This document shows positions 58,907 through 64,000 of a stretch of DNA of 64,000 bases, piece after piece; the stretch's first letter is position 1; each line of letters opens with the position of its first letter. Source of the stretch: Bradyrhizobium canariense. Its GTDB lineage: Bacteria > Pseudomonadota > Alphaproteobacteria > Rhizobiales > Xanthobacteraceae. The position numbers and the translations under genes were made by a program. A model generated the notes under the pieces. That model was given only the letters and a program-made list of their open reading frames with translations. It was not told the DNA's origin and ran no database searches. The DNA lies in assembly GCF_900105125.1 (NCBI RefSeq), contig NZ_LT629750.1:5793001-5857000 (forward strand), in the 5' to 3' direction.

Positions 58907-60763
58907 TTACGTCGCCTTTTTCGAAGCGAAGGTGGCCTTGAGATTGTCGAACAATTCAACCTTCACCCCGTTGCGGCGCATGATGACGCTCTGTTGCAGC
59001 ACCGACAGGGTGTTATTCCAGGCCCAGTAGATCACCAGACCCGCGGGGAAGCCGGCCAGCATGAAGGTGAAGATCAGCGGCATCCAGGTGAAGATCATCT
59101 GCTGGGTCGGATCCGGCGGCGTCGGATTGAGCTTCATCTGGAACCACATCGTGACGCCCATGATCATCGGCCAGACGCCAAGCGCGAGGTAGTGTCCGAA
59201 CAGCGGCAACTGGGTCGGATCGTAGTGAAATAGCCCGAACAGCGTGAACAGGTTGGTCGGATCCGGCGACGACAAATCCTTGATCCAGCCGAAGAACGGC
59301 GCGTGCCGCATTTCGATGGTGACGAACAGCACCTTGTAGAGCGAGAAGAACACCGGAATCTGCAACGCGACGGGAAGACAACCGGCGATCGGGTTGATCT
59401 TCTCCTTCTTGTAGATTTCCATCATCTCCTGCTGCTGCTTCACCTTGTCGTCGGGATAGCGTTCTTTCAGTGCGGCCAGTTGCGGCTGCACCGATTTCAT
59501 CTTCGCCATCGACGCATAGGATTTGTTGGCAAGCGGGAAGAACAGCAGCTTCACCAGCACCGTGACCAGCAGGATGGCGATGCCGAAATTGCCGACCAGG
59601 TGGTAGAAGAAGTCCAGCGCCAGGAACATCGGCTTGGTGATGAAGTAGAACCAGCCCCAGTCGATCAGCAGATCGAAATGGTTCAGGTTGAGCTCCTTGT
59701 TGTAGCCGCCGAAGCCGCCGATCGGAAAATTGATGCCGACGACGCTGGCTTCCTTGGCGCCGGCGAACAGCCGCGCATTGGCGCTGCCGGTGCCGCCGAT
59801 CGCAATGGTTTGCGGATCTTTCAGATAGTCGGTCTGATAGGTCCGCACCGTGCCGACGAGGTTGGATGAAAACCGCGCATTCAACTGCGCGTCGGTGTCC
59901 GGCAGCAGCGCTGACGCCCAGTATTTGTCGGTGATGCCGAGCCAGCCATTGGTGACCTTGAAGTTGACCGACTTGGCGTCGTCGATTTTCTTGTAGCTAT
60001 ATTCCTGCAGGCCCTGATCGCCGAGATAACCGATCAGGCCTTCATGCAGGATGTAGTAGCCCGCGACCTTCGGGGTGCCGTGCCGCGAGATCAGTGCGAA
60101 CGGATACAGCGTGACCGGCGCATTGCCGACATTGGTGACCTCGTCCTTGATGGTGAAGAGGTAACGATCGTCGATCGAAATGATGCGGTGGAAGGTGAGG
60201 CCGTCGCCATTGTCGTATTTCAGCGTCACCGGGCTGCTCGGCGAAAGGCTGTTCGAGCCCTCCTGCTGCCACGGCGTGCTCTGGTCGGGAACCTTCACCG
60301 TGGAACCGGCGCCGGCAACCCAGCCGAATTCAGCATAATAAGGACTGGCGGTGCCCGAAGGCGAGAACAGCACGATGGCAGGCGAGGCCGGATCGACGGT
60401 CTCGCGGAACTGCACCAGCGACAGATCGTCGATGCGTGCGCCCTTCAGCGAAATGCTGCCGGTCAGACGCGGGGTATCGATCTTGATGCGGGGCGCCGAC
60501 GCAATGGCGGTCTCGCGGTCGACGATCGGGCCATTGGCGGCCGGCTGCGCGGCCCCAGGCGTGTTGGCCGCCGGCGCGGGCGCCGCACCGCCCTGCGGGG
60601 TGGTCGCGGTGTCGGTCTGCTGCGCGGTCTTCGCCAATTCGCTCTGCGCCTGCTCGGCGGCGCGGCGCTTTTCCATCTGGGGCAGATTGAAGAAGTATTG
60701 CCAGCCGATCAGGACCAGACCGGAGAGAATGACGGCGAGGATGGTATTGCGGTTGTCGATCAT
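58907..60763 (-). CDS. yidC: membrane protein insertase YidC
   Basis: A 618-residue insertase. N-terminal membrane segment (TILAVILSGLVLIGWQYFFN), a Pro/Ala-rich linker, a large periplasmic beta domain (about 90-370), then five membrane segments with the conserved NYRxA-like region KLLFFPLANKSYASMAKM. It inserts and folds membrane proteins with or without Sec. It lies in the usual order rpmH-rnpA-yidC-engB, here without a yidD gene between rnpA and yidC. Confidence 0.97.
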   Translation of the reverse strand: MIDNRNTILAVILSGLVLIGWQYFFNLPQMEKRRAAEQAQSELAKTAQQTDTATTPQGGAAPAPAANTPGAAQPAANGPIVDRETAIASAPRIKIDTPRLTGSISLKGARIDDLSLVQFRETVDPASPAIVLFSPSGTASPYYAEFGWVAGAGSTVKVPDQSTPWQQEGSNSLSPSSPVTLKYDNGDGLTFHRIISIDDRYLFTIKDEVTNVGNAPVTLYPFALISRHGTPKVAGYYILHEGLIGYLGDQGLQEYSYKKIDDAKSVNFKVTNGWLGITDKYWASALLPDTDAQLNARFSSNLVGTVRTYQTDYLKDPQTIAIGGTGSANARLFAGAKEASVVGINFPIGGFGGYNKELNLNHFDLLIDWGWFYFITKPMFLALDFFYHLVGNFGIAILLVTVLVKLLFFPLANKSYASMAKMKSVQPQLAALKERYPDDKVKQQQEMMEIYKKEKINPIAGCLPVALQIPVFFSLYKVLFVTIEMRHAPFFGWIKDLSSPDPTNLFTLFGLFHYDPTQLPLFGHYLALGVWPMIMGVTMWFQMKLNPTPPDPTQQMIFTWMPLIFTFMLAGFPAGLVIYWAWNNTLSVLQQSVIMRRNGVKVELFDNLKATFASKKAT

Positions 60764-60781
60764 CGTTTAAGGTCTCGTCAT

Positions 60782-61144
60782 TCAGGGCTGGCTGCGGCTT
60801 GCATCGCGCGTTTTCTGGGGCTGCCGATCGAGGCGATGGAGCGCCGAGCGGAGATCGTCGAGCATGGTCGCGAAGTCGCCAGTCAGGGCGGCACGGCGGC
60901 CGACTAGCACATAATCACTGTGGGGTCGCATGGCTATGACATCCAGCCGCTTCACCAATTCGCGAAGCCTGCGCCGGATACGATTGCGCTCGGTAGCAGT
61001 ACCGTTTTTCTTGGTAACGGTGAAGCCGACCCGGACCGGACCGCCATCCTCGCGACGGCGGCTTTGCACGACAAAAGCAGCGCTATTGATCCGTGCGCCA
61101 CTGGCAACGGCGAGGAAGTCCGCCCGCTGCCTTAGCCGATCCAT
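60782..61144 (-). CDS. rnpA: ribonuclease P protein component
   Basis: A 120-residue basic protein that assists the RNase P RNA in tRNA 5' processing. The RNR motif is present in KKNGTATERNRIRRRLREL. The opening RLRQRADFLAVASG is typical. It lies 24 bp downstream of rpmH and 18 bp upstream of yidC. Confidence 0.96.
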   Translation of the reverse strand: MDRLRQRADFLAVASGARINSAAFVVQSRRREDGGPVRVGFTVTKKNGTATERNRIRRRLRELVKRLDVIAMRPHSDYVLVGRRAALTGDFATMLDDLRSALHRLDRQPQKTRDASRSQP

Positions 61145-61168
61145 AATGAGTTCCCCGGGAAGCCCGGC

Positions 61169-61303
61169 TCAGGCGCTCAAACGCTTGCGGCCCCGCGCGC
61201 GGCGCGCGGCGAGGACCTTGCGGCCGCCGGTCGTGGCGAGACGAGCGCGGAAGCCGTGACGGCGCTTGCGCACCAGTTTGCTGGGTTGATAAGTCCGCTT
61301 CAC
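61169..61303 (-). CDS. rpmH: 50S ribosomal protein L34
   Basis: A 44-residue, very basic protein read as [20 protein letters not shown] and ending [10 protein letters not shown], with GTG as start codon (61303). This is L34 at its standard length. It is the first gene of the rpmH-rnpA-yidC group. A strong promoter lies at 61439-61467, giving a 5' leader of about 130 nt. Confidence 0.96.
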   Translation of the reverse strand: MKRTYQPSKLVRKRRHGFRARLATTGGRKVLAARRARGRKRLSA

Positions 61304-61438
61304 GGGTCGTTCTCCGCTGGCCGGCAATTAGCCTGTTAATGAGATAAGTCCGCCGATGCTGGCAGGCCCAAAGGGAACCTTTTCCGGCCCAATGAGCCGT
61401 CCCGGCTCAAACCGGGCCATCGCGGACAGTTGGCGCGG

Positions 61439-61467
61439 CTTATAAGGGAGCAGTCCGTTTTCGTCAA
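61439..61467 (-). promoter_or_regulatory. sigma-70 type promoter of rpmH
   Basis: On the minus strand, -35 TTGACG (61467-61462) and -10 TATAAG (61444-61439) are separated by exactly 17 bp. This is the best promoter match seen in the window and fits strong expression of a ribosomal protein gene. Confidence 0.8.
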
Positions 61468-61483
61468 TCTAGCCGGTTAGGGG

Positions 61484-61541
61484 GTATGATCCCGCAAAGT
61501 GGAAACCGGTTTTCGGAAAAGATCGTGCCCGAACAAAAAGA
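61484..61541. repeat. AAAGTGG-ACCGG dispersed repeat
   Basis: atgatcccgcaaagtgg followed by aaaccggttttcgg, aaaagatcgtgc and ccgaacaaaa. The gatc...gatc arms frame the core shared with 43747-43796. It lies just upstream of the rpmH promoter. Confidence 0.75.
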
Positions 61542-61756
61542 TAAGACGATCGGTCCGGATCCAGTGACGCTGAATCGGGATCCCCGGAGCGCCCAATGGT
61601 CCTTTGAAACGTCACATTCGATCGAATATATCGGTGATCGCGGTGTCTTTCGTATAGACCGGCCGTCGTGCCCCAGTGAGTTGGGGAAATATGGAACCGG
61701 CGGACATTATCGAACCGTAATTTGACCGATTCCGACCCAGGTCGCATTTTCCAAGG
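61542..61756. other. intergenic stretch without recognised feature
   Basis: Between the repeat at 61484-61541 and the one at 61757 no gene, RNA or clear regulatory site is visible. A 79-codon frame exists on the plus strand from 61486, but it begins inside the repeat and has no ribosome binding site or coding style. Confidence 0.6.
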
Positions 61757-61832
61757 GTTCTAGCGTTTTTGAGCGAAATCGATCCAGTTCGCTTAAAGAA
61801 AACGCGCTAAAGCGAAAGAACAGAGCCTCGGA
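61757..61832. repeat. dispersed repeat copy upstream of the orphan kinase
   Basis: ttctagcgtttttgagcg, aaatcgatccagttcgc and aaagaaaacgcgctaaagcg follow the same order as the minus-strand segment upstream of lepA (9110-9180). An imperfect inverted repeat tagcg...cgcta frames it. Confidence 0.55.
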
Positions 61833-61880
61833 TCTGGTTCAAGCCGAACCGAAAGGCTCTCGTCAGCGAAGGCAGATACT

Positions 61881-63374
61881 GTGTCAGAGACCGATACCGT
61901 GTCAGTGACCGAAGAACAGCCGGCTTTGGAGCCGCGGCCTCAGCCGCAGCGCCGGCTGGGCCTATCCGGCAAGCTGCTGCTTCTGACTATTCCGCTGGTG
62001 ATGATCGCGGGGCTGCTGATCTATGTGCCCGCGATCGCCAACTTCCGGATGAACCGGCTGAACGACCGGCTGGCGGCGGCGAACACCGCGGCGCTGGTGC
62101 TGGACGCCGCGCCCTCAGGCATGGTTCCGGATTCGCTGGCACGGCAAATCCTCAGCAGCATCGGCGCCCATGCGGTTGCGATCAAGATGGGGCAGCAGCG
62201 GCGGCTGCTCGCCAGCGCCGATTTGCCTGCATCAATCGACCACGACGTCGACATGCGGACGATGACGGCTTGGTCGGCGATCGTCGATTCCTTCGAGACC
62301 ATGCTGGAAACCGGTAATCAGGCGATACGCGTGGTCGGCCCGGCGCCTGGCGGCGCGCAGTTCATCGAGACCATCGTCGATGAGGCGCCATTGCGCGCGT
62401 CGATGTACCGGTTTTCCCGCAATCTGCTGCTGGTCTCGCTGGGAATCGCGATGCTCACGGCCGGGCTGGTCTATATCGCCCTGCATTTTCTGTTCGTGCG
62501 GCCGATGCGGCATCTGACCGCGAACCTCGTCGGCTTCCATGAGAACCCTGAAAGCTCGGCGCGGATCATCGTCCCCAGCCAGCGCGGCGACGAGATCGGC
62601 GTCGTCGAGCGCGAATTGTCCGACATGCAGCGCGATCTGGTGTCGATGCTGCATCAAAAGAGCCGGCTCGCGGCCCTTGGTCTCGCGGTATCGAAGATCA
62701 ACCACGATTTGCGCAATCTGCTGGCATCGTCGCAATTGCTGTCGGACCAGCTCGCCAGCGTGCCCGATCCCAGGGTGCAGCGATTCGCGCCGAAACTGAT
62801 GCGCTCGCTGGAACGCGCCATCGCCTTCTGCCAGTCGACCCTGTCCTATGGCCGTGTGCAGGAGGCGGCGCCCGATCGCCGGATGATCCTGATCGAGCCG
62901 GTCGTCATGGAGGTGCGCGAGTCCGCCGGCCTTGCGTCGGATACGTCGATCACCTGGATCAGCGCGATCGAGCGCGGGCTGAGCATCGACGCCGATCCCG
63001 ATCATCTGTTTCGCGTGCTGCTTAATCTGGTGCGCAACGCCGCACAGGCCCTCGAAGGCCGTCCCAACAGCGACGCGGCAAGCCAGCAGATCCGCGTTAC
63101 CGGGCGCCGCGAAGGCACCGTTGCGATCGTCGAGGTTTCCGACACCGGCCCCGGCGTGCCGGCGAAAGCCCGCGACCATCTGTTCGAGGCATTCCAGACC
63201 TCGGGGCGGCCCGGCGGCAGCGGCCTGGGGCTTGCGATCGCCGCCGAACTGGTCCGCGCCCATGGCGGCGATATCCATCTGGTCGAAGGCACCATCGGGG
63301 CGACCTTCCGGATCGCGATCCCGGACCGGCCGGTGGAACTGCTCAGCGTGCGCAACGAGCGGGCACGGGCATAA
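61881..63374 (+). CDS. orphan membrane sensor histidine kinase
   Basis: A 497-residue kinase. Two membrane segments (about 31-53 and 182-205) enclose a periplasmic domain of about 130 residues; HAMP follows, then a dimerisation helix with AVSKINHDLRNLLASSQLL (His275) and an HATPase with VRNAAQAL, DTGPGVP and GSGLGLAIAAEL. The H box NHDLRN differs from classic HELRT. No response regulator is adjacent. GTG codons at 61881 and 61899 lie in a short direct repeat (GTGTCAGAGACCG and GTGTCAGTGACCG) and either may be the start. Confidence 0.92.
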   Translation: MSETDTVSVTEEQPALEPRPQPQRRLGLSGKLLLLTIPLVMIAGLLIYVPAIANFRMNRLNDRLAAANTAALVLDAAPSGMVPDSLARQILSSIGAHAVAIKMGQQRRLLASADLPASIDHDVDMRTMTAWSAIVDSFETMLETGNQAIRVVGPAPGGAQFIETIVDEAPLRASMYRFSRNLLLVSLGIAMLTAGLVYIALHFLFVRPMRHLTANLVGFHENPESSARIIVPSQRGDEIGVVERELSDMQRDLVSMLHQKSRLAALGLAVSKINHDLRNLLASSQLLSDQLASVPDPRVQRFAPKLMRSLERAIAFCQSTLSYGRVQEAAPDRRMILIEPVVMEVRESAGLASDTSITWISAIERGLSIDADPDHLFRVLLNLVRNAAQALEGRPNSDAASQQIRVTGRREGTVAIVEVSDTGPGVPAKARDHLFEAFQTSGRPGGSGLGLAIAAELVRAHGGDIHLVEGTIGATFRIAIPDRPVELLSVRNERARA

Positions 63375-63554
63375 ACCATATCCGGGTTTTGCGCCTCTTC
63401 CCGCCGTCTTCAGCCCAGATCGACTGCAAAATCGCAGTCCACCGGACCTTGCCAATCCCGCCCGGAGCCGGTAGCTATGGCGCGCTTTCGCGACCTTTAT
63501 TCCCGATTGCATGCGGCATCGGCAGGCGTGGCCCTGAAATGCTTAGCGAAAAAC

Positions 63555-63631
63555 GCGCCCGTAGCTCAGCTGGATAGAGCACCAGACTACGAATCTGGGG
63601 GTCAGGAGTTCGAATCTCTTCGGGCGCGCCA
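63555..63631 (+). tRNA. tRNA-Arg (anticodon ACG)
   Basis: A 77-nt cloverleaf: acceptor GCGCCCG/CGGGCGC, D arm GCTC...GAGC, anticodon stem CCAGA/TCTGG with loop CTACGAA (ACG), T arm AGGAG/CTCTT with TTCGAAT, and an encoded CCA end. It decodes CGU/CGC/CGA after A34 is converted to inosine. A lower-GC partial gene follows on the opposite strand. Confidence 0.97.
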
Positions 63632-63713
63632 TTTTGCCACCATTCAGAATAAAACTGCGAACTCGACTTGTTTCGCAAATGTCGCCTAATGCGGCGTGAT
63701 CCGGCTTTTCAGA

Positions 63714-64000
63714 TTATCTACGCGGGCGCAGACGGACCGCCGTACGCACATCTTGCGCATTGGCCCTACTCGTCTGAAGCTCCTGTCTAAATTGCTGGAA
63801 CACTGGCTTAAGACCCTCAGGGTCCTCCAGAGTCAACAGAACCGCGAAGGGGACGCCTTCGGCTGGAAACTGCGCTTCCGCGCGAACAAGGCTCGTTACC
63901 TCGAGGCGCCAAAGCGGCGATGATCCGTTTTCAAGGAAGTTGGATTCATATTGTTTTGCGGGCCACCATTTCAACCCGTGGTCAATCAGGGCTTTCTCCG
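63714..64000 (-). CDS. C-terminal end of an unidentified protein, cut by the window edge
   Basis: The minus-strand frame is open to the window edge and supplies the last 94 or so residues (ALIDHGLKWWPAKQYE... FAVLLTLEDPEGLKPVFQQF ... TAVRLRPRR). The TTG at 63974 is not a convincing start because the frame continues upstream. Base composition is lower in GC than the core genome. The beta-rich segment LEVTSLVRAEAQFPAEGVPF brings to mind the C-terminal domain of large subtilisin-like proteases found in defence loci, but this is an uncertain recollection. It ends 83 bp from tRNA-Arg. Confidence 0.65.
   Translation of the reverse strand, partial: EKALIDHGLKWWPAKQYESNFLENGSSPLWRLEVTSLVRAEAQFPAEGVPFAVLLTLEDPEGLKPVFQQFRQELQTSRANAQDVRTAVRLRPRR

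Noticed and set aside
60764..60781. A yidD gene between rnpA and yidC
   Set aside because: Only 18 bp separate the genes; there is no room and no frame for YidD.
61486..61725. 79-codon frame upstream of the orphan kinase
   Set aside because: It starts inside a dispersed repeat, has no ribosome binding site and no coding style.
63477..63689. 70-codon frame running through the tRNA-Arg gene
   Set aside because: It overlaps the complete tRNA and is a chance open frame.

Overview
The window reads as a stretch of core chromosome from a high-GC alphaproteobacterium of the Bradyrhizobium/Rhodopseudomonas type (Nitrobacteraceae, Hyphomicrobiales). The grounds are the chvI-chvG-hprK-EIIA-HPr cluster beside pckA, a short HprK, a small SRP RNA upstream of dnaX-ybaB-recR, DUF2865 and DUF1036 proteins, and a dense family of intergenic 'gtcat...hairpin...ccag' repeats. 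Genus assignment is inference from gene content and sequence style; no 16S rRNA is present.

Layout. 0-5.6 kb: a truncated GGDEF/EAL protein, a DUF1801 protein, an acyl-CoA dehydrogenase-fold flavoprotein and a chemotaxis receptor. 5.7-7.2 kb: a small low-GC accessory pocket with a MazE/MazF-type toxin-antitoxin pair and a phospholipase D-like protein. 7.2-10.8 kb: lepA and a divergent GT39-type membrane glycosyltransferase. 10.8-17.6 kb: the ChvG/ChvI two-component system, HPr kinase and regulatory PTS proteins, followed by a PPOX-fold protein and pckA. 17.7-22.2 kb: arginase, a thioesterase and glycogen phosphorylase. 22.4-24.5 kb: small orphan genes and a DUF2865 exported protein. 24.6-33.3 kb: pyrE, a GST, two LysE-type exporters, polA, an acyltransferase and ugd. 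33.4-40.2 kb: hrpB, a retropepsin-like protease, a phosphohexomutase and a second chemotaxis receptor. 40.3-43.3 kb: an Lrp-type regulator, a PfkB kinase, nudC and a HIT hydrolase. 43.5-47.1 kb: SRP RNA, dnaX, ybaB, recR and an exported protein. 47.1-52.4 kb: an AmpG-like permease, rmuC and def, fmt-truA. 52.5-61.3 kb: dapE, dapD, a HAD phosphatase, argB with a DUF1036 gene, engB-DUF423, yidC, rnpA and rpmH. 61.9-64 kb: an orphan sensor kinase, tRNA-Arg(ACG) and the C-terminal end of an unidentified low-GC gene that leaves the window.

How the genes fit together. pckA, ChvG/ChvI and the HprK-EIIA-HPr proteins form a signalling unit that in rhizobia couples envelope/acid sensing to carbon and nitrogen state; no PTS permease is present, which fits a purely regulatory PTS. 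The yidC/rnpA/rpmH/engB block and def/fmt/truA serve translation and membrane protein insertion. dapD/dapE supply lysine and diaminopimelate; argB, arginase and pyrE touch arginine and pyrimidine metabolism. ugd and the phosphohexomutase feed surface polysaccharide synthesis.

Most of the window is ordinary housekeeping DNA. I did not find a convincing new multigene system. The signals most worth following are a tandem array of CtrA-type boxes between rmuC and def, a DNA polymerase I whose proofreading residues look substituted, a DnaX that lacks the usual zinc cysteines, an in-frame repeat element inside hrpB, the toxin-antitoxin/PLD pocket with a 14-bp palindromic operator candidate, and the low-GC gene beyond tRNA-Arg at the right edge.
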